From Actinomadura pelletieri DSM 43383 (GTDB taxonomy: Bacteria; Actinomycetota; Actinomycetes; Streptosporangiales; Streptosporangiaceae), in assembly GCF_003634705.1 (NCBI RefSeq), contig NZ_RBWU01000003.1, forward strand, positions 434,001-498,000: 64,000 nt of DNA, given 5' to 3'. Under the pieces are notes generated by a model. It saw only the letters and a program-made list of their open reading frames with translations. It had not been told where the DNA came from and ran no database searches. Shown here piece after piece: positions 18,688 to 25,906 of this stretch; position 1 is the stretch's first letter, and every line of letters starts with the position of its first letter. Position numbers and translations under genes: made by a program.

Positions 18688-19303
18688 GTGGGGACTCGCC
18701 CTCGTCCTCCTGGTAGGAGTAGCGCTGCTCCCGCCAGGGGTCGGCGACGTTGTGGTAGCCGCGTTCCTCCCAGAATCCGCGGCGGTCCTTCACCAGGTAC
18801 TCCACGCCCCGCACCCACTTCACGCTCTTCCACGCGTACAGGTGCGGGACGACGATACGCAGCGGGAACCCGTGGTCGGGGGTGAGCCGCTCGCCGTCGC
18901 GATGGGTGGCGAACATCGTCCCGTCGGCGAGGAAGTCGCTCATCCGGATGTTGGCGCTGTAGCCGTACTCGGCCCAGACCATCACGTGCGTCACGTCCGG
19001 CGCGGGCGGCGCCAGCTCCACCATCGCCGAGCCCGCGACGCCCGCCCACTCGTTGTCGGGGATCGTGAACTTCGTCACGCAGTGGAAGTCGCCGACGGCG
19101 GTGGACTTGGGCAGCGCGTCGAACTCGTCCCATGACCAGCGGTACTGCTCCCCCGACTCCGTGGCGCCGAAGACGCGGAAGTCCCAGTCGTCGGGCCGGA
19201 ACTTCGGGACGGGGCCGTAGTGCAGGACCGGCCAGCCCCGGGGGACGTACTGGCCGGGCGGCAGATCGCCGGGCGGCGGTGCGGGCTGTTCGGGGTGGGA
19301 CAT
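18680..19303 (-). CDS. Molybdopterin-dependent sulfite-oxidase-family oxidoreductase
   Basis: A 207-residue protein comprising a single oxidoreductase molybdopterin-binding domain. 'DFHCVTKFTIPDNEW' at about 88-102 carries the Cys expected to ligate molybdenum; 'VMVWAEYGYSANI', 'RMSDFLADGTMFATHRDGE', 'LTPDHGFPLRIVVPHLYAWK' and 'WVRGVEYL' complete the domain. It lacks the dimerisation domain of true sulfite oxidase and has no Tat signal, so a cytosolic reductase is likely; substrate unknown. ATG 19303 is chosen by homology; upstream is only weakly Shine-Dalgarno-like. Its stop lies within a tandem repeat. Confidence 0.9.
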   Translation of the reverse strand: MSHPEQPAPPPGDLPPGQYVPRGWPVLHYGPVPKFRPDDWDFRVFGATESGEQYRWSWDEFDALPKSTAVGDFHCVTKFTIPDNEWAGVAGSAMVELAPPAPDVTHVMVWAEYGYSANIRMSDFLADGTMFATHRDGERLTPDHGFPLRIVVPHLYAWKSVKWVRGVEYLVKDRRGFWEERGYHNVADPWREQRYSYQEDEGESPPL

Positions 19304-19392
19304 GACGCGGCCATCCTGCCATCCGGCGTGAGGTGAGCCATATTCGGGGTGCGCGCGGGGACCGCGCGGTGTCGGCGCGGAGCCGGACCGGT

Positions 19393-19398
19393 TAAGCT
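19393..19398 (+). promoter_or_regulatory. -10 box (TAAGCT) for the aromatic leader transcript
   Basis: TAAGCT lies six bases before GTG 19405, the start of the leader peptide, with no Shine-Dalgarno. The leader would thus be translated from the very 5' end of the mRNA. Confidence 0.55.
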
Positions 19399-19404
19399 GA
19401 GTCC

Positions 19405-19473
19405 GTGCGCAACGTCGTCTATTTCTTTTGGTTCGACCAGCCCGGGCGGCTGGTCTGCCGGACGTTGCGCTGA
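19405..19473 (+). CDS. Aromatic-rich leader peptide of the DAHP synthase attenuator
   Basis: A 22-codon reading frame from GTG to TGA that includes the run 'VVYFFWF' at codons 4-10, with one Tyr, three Phe and one Trp in five consecutive codons 8-12 positions from the start. Such a cluster upstream of the first enzyme of aromatic amino acid synthesis is the hallmark of ribosome-mediated attenuation. The 3' half of the frame overlaps hairpin GACCAGCC/GGCTGGTC (19435-19455), and a terminator-like hairpin follows 18 nt after its stop. The frame is too short for database matches to settle; the call rests on codon content and RNA structure. Confidence 0.82.
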   Translation: MRNVVYFFWFDQPGRLVCRTLR

Positions 19474-19524
19474 CAGACCACCTGACGAGAAGCCCCGGGC
19501 CGCACTGGCCCGGGGCTTCCGTCG
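19435..19524 (+). terminator. Attenuator: alternative hairpins and terminator before DAHP synthase
   Basis: Three segments can pair in competing ways. Hairpin 1 is GACCAGCC (19435-19442) with GGCTGGTC (19448-19455). An alternative pairs GGTCTG (19452-19457) with CAGACC (19474-19479). The terminator stem is AGCCCCGGGCC (19491-19501) with GGCCCGGGGCT (19507-19517), a perfect 11-bp stem with a 5-nt loop, followed by TCCGTCGTCTTC. Ribosome stalling at the Tyr/Phe/Trp codons would block hairpin 1 and favour the alternative. Confidence 0.75.
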
Positions 19525-19585
19525 TCTTCAGGGCATGTTCGCGGGGTCCACCAGGGACCCCGCGCGAACGAGAGAGGCAACACCC

Positions 19586-20632
19586 ATGGTCGTCGTCATG
19601 GCCCCGGAGGCCAACGAAGCGGACATCGAGGCCGTCGTCTCGCTGGTCGAGATGGCGGGGGGTGAGGCTTTCGTGAGCCGCGGCGTGGAGCGGACCATCG
19701 TCGGGCTCGTCGGCGACGTCCAGCAGTTCGGTTCGCTGAATCTGCGGGCGCTGCGCGGCGTCCACGACGTCCTGCGCATCTCCGCACCGCACAAGCTTGT
19801 CAGCCGGGAGAACCACGCCGAACGGTCGGTCGTGCGGGTCGGCGGCGTGCCGATCGGCCCGGGGACCATGACGCTGATCGCCGGGCCATGCGCCGTGGAG
19901 ACGCCCGAGCAGACCCTCGGCGCCGCGCAGATGGCGCAGGCGGCCGGGGCGACGCTGCTGCGCGGCGGCGCGTTCAAGCCGCGGACGTCCCCGTACGCGT
20001 TCCAGGGCCTCGGTGAGGCCGGGCTGCGCATCCTCGCGGACGTGCGGGAGGAGACGGGCATGCCGGTCGTCACCGAGGTGGTGGACGCCGCCGACGTCGA
20101 CCTCGTCGCCTCCTACGCCGACATGCTCCAGATCGGCACCCGCAACGCGCAGAACTTCGCGCTGCTCCAGGCCGCGGGCGAGTCCGGCAAGCCGGTCATG
20201 TTGAAGCGCGGGATGAGCGGGACGATCGAGGAGTGGCTGATGGCCGCCGAGTACGTGGCGCAGCGCGGCAACCTCGACATCGTGCTGTGCGAGCGCGGCA
20301 TCCGCACGTTCGAGAAGGCCACCCGCAACACCCTGGACATCTCCGCGGTGCCGGTGGCGCAGCGCCTCTCCCACCTGCCGGTGATCGTGGACCCGTCCCA
20401 CTCGGGCGGCAGCCGCGACCTCGTCCTGCCGCTGACCCGCGCCGCGATCGCCGTCGGCGCCGACGGCGTGATCATCGATGTGCATCCGCACCCGGAGACG
20501 GCGCTGTGCGACGGCCCGCAGGCCCTTGTGGACGGCGACCTGCGCGAACTCGCCAAGCTCGTCCGCGACCTGCCGCCGATCGTCGGCCGCGCCCTCACCC
20601 GGGCGACCGACCCCGACGCCGTGCCCGCCTGA
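19586..20632 (+). CDS. aroF: 3-deoxy-7-phosphoheptulonate (DAHP) synthase, type I-beta
   Basis: A 348-residue enzyme joining phosphoenolpyruvate and erythrose 4-phosphate, the first step of the shikimate pathway. Residues 1-75 form a ferredoxin-like regulatory domain ('MVVVMAPEANEADIEAVV' through 'VLRISAPHKLVSRE') as in Thermotoga-type enzymes; the barrel has 'LIAGPCAVET', 'LRGGAFKPRTSPYAFQGLG', 'MLQIGTRNAQNF', 'PVMLKRGM', 'CERGIRTFE' and 'VIVDPSHSGG'. It differs from the type II AroG of mycobacteria at the comparable locus. AGAGAGG 8 nt upstream supports ATG 19586. Control by the upstream leader peptide is strongly suggested. Confidence 0.95.
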   Translation: MVVVMAPEANEADIEAVVSLVEMAGGEAFVSRGVERTIVGLVGDVQQFGSLNLRALRGVHDVLRISAPHKLVSRENHAERSVVRVGGVPIGPGTMTLIAGPCAVETPEQTLGAAQMAQAAGATLLRGGAFKPRTSPYAFQGLGEAGLRILADVREETGMPVVTEVVDAADVDLVASYADMLQIGTRNAQNFALLQAAGESGKPVMLKRGMSGTIEEWLMAAEYVAQRGNLDIVLCERGIRTFEKATRNTLDISAVPVAQRLSHLPVIVDPSHSGGSRDLVLPLTRAAIAVGADGVIIDVHPHPETALCDGPQALVDGDLRELAKLVRDLPPIVGRALTRATDPDAVPA

Positions 20633-20636
20633 TCGG

Positions 20637-20642
20637 TATCGT
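20637..20642 (+). promoter_or_regulatory. -10 box (TATCGT) for the second leader transcript
   Basis: TATCGT lies seven bases before ATG 20650, the second leader peptide, and five bases after the DAHP synthase stop. Leaderless initiation of the peptide is inferred. Confidence 0.55.
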
Positions 20643-20649
20643 TCCCACC

Positions 20650-20718
20650 ATGGAGTACTGGACCCCCAACTGCGGCCCGCCCGCGCCCCGCACGGGGCGC
20701 GGCGACCGCACTCGCTGA
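20650..20718 (+). CDS. Putative leader peptide upstream of the DMT exporter
   Basis: A 22-codon frame beginning 'MEYWTPNC', with a Tyr-Trp pair at codons 3-4 and then Pro/Gly/Arg-rich codons. It begins 7 nt after a -10 box and contains the 8-bp hairpin GCGCCCCG/CGGGGCGC (20683-20700). A second GC-rich hairpin lies 16 nt past its stop, before the exporter gene. The layout mirrors the DAHP synthase leader just upstream, suggesting attenuation by Trp or Tyr supply. It could instead be a chance frame, but start signal, codons and hairpins agree. Confidence 0.6.
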   Translation: MEYWTPNCGPPAPRTGRGDRTR

Positions 20719-20734
20719 CCGAGTCCTGAGACGG

Positions 20735-20775
20735 CGGCCCGGCGCGCTGCGCGCCCGGCCGGTGTCCTCCTGCGC
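20735..20775 (+). terminator. Terminator-like hairpin before the DMT exporter
   Basis: CGGCCCGGCGCGC and GCGCGCCCGGCCG (20735-20761) pair almost perfectly with one C-C mismatch and a one-base apex, followed by GTGTCCTCCTGC. It lies between the 22-codon leader and the exporter start, as expected for an attenuator. T-run weak. Confidence 0.55.
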
Positions 20776-20823
20776 CCCGAATCCGGATCCCCTCTCCGAA
20801 TTCGAGTCCAGGAGTCACTCCTC

Positions 20824-21762
20824 GTGTCACAGCACACGGCCGCCCGCGCCCGGCGCGGCGGCCTCCACATCCTGTTCGCGGCGTCCCTGTGGGGCACCAC
20901 CGGTACCGTCCGCACCTTCGCGGACGGCTCGTCGGCGTTCTCGGTCGCCGCGATCCGTGTCGTCGTCGGCGGGCTGGTCCTGTTCGCGCTCGCCGCGGCC
21001 TCCCGGCGCGGCGCCGGGCTGCGCCACCTGTTCCGCGACCGCCGCAACGTGCCACTCGTCGGCGCCGGCGCGGTCACGATCGCCCTGTACCAGACGGCGT
21101 TCTTCGTCGCCGCCGGACGCACCGGCGTCGCCATAGCCACCGTCGTCACGATCGGCAGCGCGCCCGCGTTCACCGGCGCGATCGGGCTGGTGGTCAGGCG
21201 GTCGGCGCCGGGCGGCCGCTGGGCCCTGGCGACCGCCGGCGCCGTCGCCGGCTGCGCACTCCTCGTGGGCGGCGGCCGGGACGCGGGCGCCGACCCCGCC
21301 GGGATCGCGCTGGCGCTACTGTCCGGGCTGTCGTACGCGGTGTACGCGACGGTCGCGTCCGTCCTCATCACCCGGGGCGAGGAGGACCGGGCCGTCGCCG
21401 GGGCGCTGTTCGGGGCGGCGGCCGTCCCCCTCGTCCCGGTCCTGCTGACCCAGCCCACGGGCTGGCTGGCCACGGCGCCGGGCGCGCTGATCGCGCTCTA
21501 CCTGGGCGTGGTCACCACCGGCGGCGGCTACCTGCTGTTCGCGCGCGGCCTGCGCACGACGCCCGCCACCACGGCGACGACGCTGACGCTGGCGGAACCG
21601 GCCGTGGCGGCGGTGCTGGGCATCGCGCTGCTGGACGAACGTCTCGGCCCGATCGCGCTCGGCGGTCTCGGGCTGGTGGCGGTGAGTCTGGTCGTCCTCG
21701 TCGCGCCCGTTCGGCGGCGGAAAGCAGCCGAACGTGCACAGCCCGGTAACAAATTGGTCTGA
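20824..21762 (+). CDS. EamA/DMT-family exporter with leader peptide
   Basis: A 312-residue membrane protein with about ten hydrophobic segments in two EamA repeats ('ILFAASLWGTTGTVRTFA' opens the first; 'LALLSGLSYAVYATVASVLI' and 'LYLGVVTTGGGYLLFARGL' mark the second; 'TLTLAEPAVAAVLGIALLDE' is the typical end motif). DMT members include aromatic and other amino acid exporters such as YddG. Its position after DAHP synthase and a Tyr-Trp leader peptide suggests export of aromatic amino acids or related metabolites, which is inference. GTG 20824 has CAGGAG 9 nt upstream. Confidence 0.88.
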   Translation: MSQHTAARARRGGLHILFAASLWGTTGTVRTFADGSSAFSVAAIRVVVGGLVLFALAAASRRGAGLRHLFRDRRNVPLVGAGAVTIALYQTAFFVAAGRTGVAIATVVTIGSAPAFTGAIGLVVRRSAPGGRWALATAGAVAGCALLVGGGRDAGADPAGIALALLSGLSYAVYATVASVLITRGEEDRAVAGALFGAAAVPLVPVLLTQPTGWLATAPGALIALYLGVVTTGGGYLLFARGLRTTPATTATTLTLAEPAVAAVLGIALLDERLGPIALGGLGLVAVSLVVLVAPVRRRKAAERAQPGNKLV

Positions 21763-21768
21763 ACCATT
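21752..21768. promoter_or_regulatory. TGGT-N4-ACCA palindrome (GntR/HutC-type candidate operator)
   Basis: TGGTCTGAACCA at 21754-21765 keeps both half-sites of the DasR-type operator but differs in the central bases. It overlaps the exporter stop codon and lies about 30 bp before the DUF5954-like gene. Confidence 0.35.
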
Positions 21769-21794
21769 GGCCCGGGGACGCGCGCGGGGCGAGG

Positions 21795-22691
21795 ATGGCC
21801 GCCATGACATCGGGCGATGGTGACGCCGGGGGGCGGCTGTTCCCGGAGGATCTCGAAGGCGTCGACCCGGTCGCCGCGGTGATGCTGGCCGACGCGTGCC
21901 GCGCCGTCTCCGCCTACCCGGAACTCGTGGTGCTGGGCGCGCTGTTCACCGCGGCCGAGCGCGTCCCCGGCGGCTGGCAGATCGTGTGCCCGTGCGACCC
22001 GCTGCCGCAGGGCGCACGCGAACTCCTGGCCGTCCATCTGGATGACCGGGCGGCCCTGGCGAACGCGGAGGAGGCCCGCCGGCTCACCGTCGCGGCGCGG
22101 ACGCTGCAGGAGGAGGCCGCCGACGAGGTGATCGCGGCCGGGCGGCGGTTCCGGATCGTGCGGATCGAACAACTCGTCCGCACCGGCCCGGACGGTCCCG
22201 AGCCGCCCCGCCCGACCGACCTCGACCCGCGGCCCCGCGGCCATCGCTCCACGCGCCCCTACGACCTGCTGCCCGAGAACGGCCCGGCCTCCGACGTCGC
22301 GATCGCCGAGCTGCTGAGCCAGGTGCTGAACGCGGCGGCGGGCGGCGAGCCGTCCGGTGTTTCCACGCCGGTCGCGTTGGCGCCCGCGTTCACCGTCGCG
22401 GAACGGGGCGAGCGCCGCTGGCGTCCGGTCGGGCGGCTGCACGACGCCCCGCAGCAGGCCCGCGACTCCCTGGTCACCTACTTCCGGCACGTGGTCCCCG
22501 CCGTGGAGAGCCCCGCCTCGACGGACGTCGCCCAGTTCGCGGAGGCCGCGGCGCTGATGGAGGACGAGACGCGCCGCAACGGCATCGCCGTCGCCGGCCG
22601 CCGGTTCCGCATCGTCCGCATCGAACGCGTCACGCTGATGGGCCCGGACGGCCCCGAACCCCCGCGCCCGACCGACTTCGACGCGCGCTGA
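21795..22691 (+). CDS. DUF5954-like protein with internal duplication
   Basis: A 298-residue soluble protein of unknown function. It contains two copies of one module: each includes 'GRRFRIVRIE', a Leu- or Thr-containing spacer, and 'GPDGPEPPRPTD', at about residues 116-148 and 265-297. This fits my recollection of the actinobacterial DUF5954 family. ATG 21795 or ATG 21804 could start it; no strong Shine-Dalgarno is visible. No membrane segment, signal peptide or catalytic motif is seen. It is convergent with thiI, with a long repeat array between them. Confidence 0.7.
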   Translation: MAAMTSGDGDAGGRLFPEDLEGVDPVAAVMLADACRAVSAYPELVVLGALFTAAERVPGGWQIVCPCDPLPQGARELLAVHLDDRAALANAEEARRLTVAARTLQEEAADEVIAAGRRFRIVRIEQLVRTGPDGPEPPRPTDLDPRPRGHRSTRPYDLLPENGPASDVAIAELLSQVLNAAAGGEPSGVSTPVALAPAFTVAERGERRWRPVGRLHDAPQQARDSLVTYFRHVVPAVESPASTDVAQFAEAAALMEDETRRNGIAVAGRRFRIVRIERVTLMGPDGPEPPRPTDFDAR

Positions 22692-22693
22692 GT

Positions 22694-23400
22694 TTATTGC
22701 AGGCACGGCCCACTGCGCTCGCCTGGCGGCTCGCTACGTGACCGTTCCTGGGGCGAACGCGGCATCGCTTCGCGATCTGCCCGACTCCGCTCGCCTTCGG
22801 CATCGCTACATCGGGCAGGTCACGCGTTCGCGCGCGGGGCTGAGGTCGCTGTACTTATTGCAGGACCGCCCCACTGCGCTCGCCTAACGGTTCGCTACGT
22901 GACCGTCCCTGGGCGAACGCGCATCGCTTCGCGATTCGCCAGGTTTCGCACGCGTTCGGCAGCGCTGCACCAGGCGGGTCACGCGTTCGCGCGCGGGGCT
23001 GTGTTACTACAGGCCCGGCTCGCTACGTGACCGTCCCTGGGCGAACGCGCATCGCTTCGCGATCCGGCAGGTTTCGCACGCCTTCGGCGGCGCTGCACCG
23101 GGCAGGTCACGCGTTCGCGCGCGGGGCTGAGGTCGCTGTGTTGATACCAAGACCGGAACACTGCGCTCGCCTAGCGGACCGCTACGCGACCGGGACTGGG
23201 CGAACGCGCATCGGTTCGCGATCCGGCAGGTTTCGCTCGCCTTCGGCGGCGCTGCACCGGGCGGGTGACGCGTTTGCGTGCGGGTTGAGGTTGTTGTGTT
23301 TGTGGGAGGACCGGCCCACTGCGCTCGTCTTGTGGCTTGCTGCGGGAGCGGGGGTGGGCGAACGTGTGTCGCTTCGCGTGTGGGGGTGAGGTCGCTTCGG
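22694..23400. repeat. Five-copy tandem palindromic repeat between convergent genes
   Basis: Five units begin near 22694, 22855, 23005, 23141 and 23297 (about 105-160 bp each). Full units hold CACTGCGCTCGCC, GCTACGTGACCG, GCGAACGCG, the small hairpin ATCGCTTCGCGAT and CGCGTTCGC, which is complementary to GCGAACGCG (for example 22913-22921 with 22982-22990), then GGGGCTGAGGTCGCTGT. Copies become more diverged toward thiI. No gene is recognised across the 716 bp between the DUF5954-like gene and thiI. Confidence 0.92.
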
Positions 23401-23407
23401 AGCGGCG

Positions 23408-24655
23408 TCAGCGCGCGTTTGGGGGCGTGGCCGGGTCGGCGTAGGCGGGGCGGTGTTCCTGGACGGATTCCACGAGTTGTTCGGCCAGTTCACCGACGTC
23501 CAGGCGCTTCTCGATCTGGCGCAGGTCGTCGATCTTCGCCCTGGTCTCGGCGCGGCGGGGCGCCAGGACCGTGCAACAGTCCTCGTCCGGCAGCTCGGAG
23601 ATCGTCAGGGTGCGGATCCGGCGGGCCTGGTCCATGATCTCGACCTTGTCCATGCCGACGAGGGGCCGCAGGATCGGCAGCTCGACGGCGTCGTCCAGCG
23701 CGGTGATGTTGGCGAGCGTCTGGCTCGACACCTGACCGAGCGCGTCGCCGGTGATCAGTGCGCCGCCGCGCAGGCGGCGGGCGAGCAGCTCGCCGGTGCG
23801 CAGCATCAGCCGGCGCTGCGCGACCACGGCGAGCCGGTCGGCGCCGGACGACTTGATCTGCTGCTGCGCCTTGCCGAACGGGACGACGAACAGCCGGGAG
23901 CCGCCCTGGAACTTGTCCAGCTCGCGGACCAGCGCGTACGCCTTGTAGATCGACTCGGGGCCGGTGAAGGGCATGCCGGAGAAGTGCAGGTAGTCGACGC
24001 GCAGGCCGCGGCGCATCATCCGGTACGCGGCGACGGGCGAGTCGATGCCGCCGGACATCAGCACGAGGGCGCGGCCGCTCATGCCGACGGGCAGGCCGCC
24101 CTGGCCGGGCAGCCCACCGGAGTAGACGAACACCTCGTCGCGGTCGACCTCGATCGACAGGGTGTGCTCGGGGTCCTTGAGCCGGACGGGCTGCCCGTAC
24201 CTGGCGGTGAGGAGGGTGCCGATGTGCCGGTCGAGTTCGGTGGAGGTCATCGGGAACCGCTTGTCGCGGCGGCGGGACCGGACGGCGAACGCGCCGGTGC
24301 GGCCGTCCATGAGTTCGAGCGCGGCCTGTTCGACGCTGGCGAGGTCCTTGCCGACGCGCCAGGCCCGGTGCGCCCACACGATGCCCATGACGTCGGTGAT
24401 CCGCTGCGCGACCCGGTCCATGGTGACGAGGTCGGCGTCGTGTTTGCGGACGATGAACACGCCGTGCCGCCGGATCACGTCGACCCGGGCGATGGGCCGG
24501 ACGGCGGCGCGCACGTTGTCGGCGAGGCGGCGTTCGAACTGCTCGCGGTTCTTGCCCTTGAGGACGACCTCGCCGAGTTTGAGCAGCACACACGGCTCGC
24601 CCGCGACGGGCGACTGTTCGCGGACGTCCGCCGCCGCGGTGTCGAGCGTGGTCAT
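23408..24655 (-). CDS. thiI: tRNA 4-thiouridine synthase ThiI
   Basis: A 415-residue enzyme. The N-terminal ferredoxin-like and THUMP domains (about 15-165; 'LLKLGEVVLKGKNREQFERR') bind tRNA; the PP-loop ATPase domain has 'ALVLMSGGIDSPVAAYRMM' near 178; 'LPDEDCCTVLAPR' near 350 contains the conserved catalytic Cys. No C-terminal rhodanese domain is present. The family inserts s4U at position 8 of tRNA and in some bacteria supplies sulfur for thiazole, so it may serve the thi genes 15 kb away. AGGAGG 7 nt upstream supports ATG 24655. It lies 123 bp downstream of pfkA on the same strand. Confidence 0.95.
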   Translation of the reverse strand: MTTLDTAAADVREQSPVAGEPCVLLKLGEVVLKGKNREQFERRLADNVRAAVRPIARVDVIRRHGVFIVRKHDADLVTMDRVAQRITDVMGIVWAHRAWRVGKDLASVEQAALELMDGRTGAFAVRSRRRDKRFPMTSTELDRHIGTLLTARYGQPVRLKDPEHTLSIEVDRDEVFVYSGGLPGQGGLPVGMSGRALVLMSGGIDSPVAAYRMMRRGLRVDYLHFSGMPFTGPESIYKAYALVRELDKFQGGSRLFVVPFGKAQQQIKSSGADRLAVVAQRRLMLRTGELLARRLRGGALITGDALGQVSSQTLANITALDDAVELPILRPLVGMDKVEIMDQARRIRTLTISELPDEDCCTVLAPRRAETRAKIDDLRQIEKRLDVGELAEQLVESVQEHRPAYADPATPPNAR

Positions 24656-24778
24656 GCGTGGTCCTCCTGGCGGGAACAAGGTCCGAGGGGTGGAACTCCA
24701 GTGTGGCTCAGACTGAGCAACACCGCGACTCGGTCAGCGTGTTCCCGCCCGGAGGGCCGGTCGGTCGGAGACGCCCGC

Positions 24779-25804
24779 TCAGCCGAAGAAGACCTCGGCC
24801 TCGGAGTAACGCTCCAGCGGGACGGTCTTCAGCTCCTTGGTGGCCTCGTCGAGACCGACCCGGATGATGTCGGTGCCCTTGAGCGCGACCATCTTGCCGT
24901 AGTCGCCGTCCTTGACGGCGTCGATGGCCTGGAGGCCGAAGCGGGTGGCGAGGACGCGGTCGAACGCGGTGGGCGTGCCGCCGCGCTGGATGTGCCCGAG
25001 CACGGTGGCGCGGGCCTCCTTGCCGGTGCGCTTCTCGATCTCGTCGGCCAGGAGCTGGCCGATGCCGCCGAGCCGGACGTGCCCGAACGCGTCCCGCTCG
25101 CCGGTCTGCAAGCGCATCTGCCCGTCGATGGGGTGGGCGCCCTCGGACACCACGATGATCGGCGCGTAGCGGGTCTTGAACCGGCTCTCGACGTACTGGC
25201 AGACCTTCTCGATGTCGAAGGGCCGCTCGGGGATGAGGATGACGTTGGCGCCCGCGGCCATGCCGACGTGCAGCGCGATCCAGCCCGCGTGCCGCCCCAT
25301 GACCTCGCAGATCAGGGCGCGGTGGTGGCTCTCGGCGGTGGTGTGCAGCCGGTCGACGGCCTCCATGCCGATGTTCACCGCGGTGTCGAAGCCGAAGGTG
25401 TAGTCGGTGGCGTTGAGGTCGTTGTCGATCGTCTTCGGCACGCCGACGACCTTGACGCCCTGGGCGTACAGCTCCCGGGCGACGCCGAGGGTGTCCTCGC
25501 CGCCGATGGCGATCAGCGCGTCCACGCCGAGGCCGGCGAGATTGTCCTTGATCCGCTCGACCCCGCCCTCGACCTTGATCGGGTTCGTCCGGGACGAACC
25601 GAGGATCGTTCCGCCGCGCGGCAGGATCCCGCGCACGGCCTGGACGTCGAGGGCCACGGTGTCGCCTTCGAGGGGACCGCGCCACCCGGCGCGGAAGCCC
25701 ACGAACTCGTAGCCGAAGACCTGGACGCCCTTGCGCACGACCGCGCGGATGACCGCGTTCAGGCCGGGGCAGTCACCGCCTCCGGTCAGCACTCCGACGC
25801 GCAT
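24779..25804 (-). CDS. pfkA: 6-phosphofructokinase, predicted PPi-dependent
   Basis: A 341-residue group III phosphofructokinase ('MRVGVLTGGGDCPGLNAVI', 'GTILGSSRTNP', 'IAIGGEDTLG', 'VPKTIDNDL', 'EVMGRHAGWIA', 'GHIQRGGTP', ending 'EAEVFFG'). The residues that separate phosphoryl donors are Asp104 in GGEDT and Lys124 in PKTIDND; ATP enzymes carry Gly at both. The PPi enzyme of Amycolatopsis methanolica has the same two residues and is very similar overall, so a reversible PPi-dependent reaction is predicted. AGAAGGAG upstream supports ATG 25804. A DasR-type operator lies about 107 bp upstream. Confidence 0.92.
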   Translation of the reverse strand: MRVGVLTGGGDCPGLNAVIRAVVRKGVQVFGYEFVGFRAGWRGPLEGDTVALDVQAVRGILPRGGTILGSSRTNPIKVEGGVERIKDNLAGLGVDALIAIGGEDTLGVARELYAQGVKVVGVPKTIDNDLNATDYTFGFDTAVNIGMEAVDRLHTTAESHHRALICEVMGRHAGWIALHVGMAAGANVILIPERPFDIEKVCQYVESRFKTRYAPIIVVSEGAHPIDGQMRLQTGERDAFGHVRLGGIGQLLADEIEKRTGKEARATVLGHIQRGGTPTAFDRVLATRFGLQAIDAVKDGDYGKMVALKGTDIIRVGLDEATKELKTVPLERYSEAEVFFG

Positions 25805-25856
25805 GCCTTCTCCTTCTGCCACCGGGCTCCTCCCTCGGTCTTCACACCTCAGACTA

Positions 25857-25875
25857 GCCGTCCGGGCAGGACGGC
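25857..25875 (-). other. Hairpin upstream of pfkA
   Basis: GCCGTCC and GGACGGC form a perfect 7-bp stem around GGGCA, between pfkA and the MNIO partner gene. No T-run follows on the minus strand, so it is more likely part of the pfkA 5' region than a terminator. Confidence 0.4.
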
Positions 25876-25906
25876 ACGGGGCATTCGCCGGGGACCCGGC
25901 GCGCCC

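Noticed and set aside
22694..23400. CRISPR array
   Set aside because: Units are over 100 bp, directly abutting, with nested palindromes and no unique spacers of constant length; no cas genes are present.
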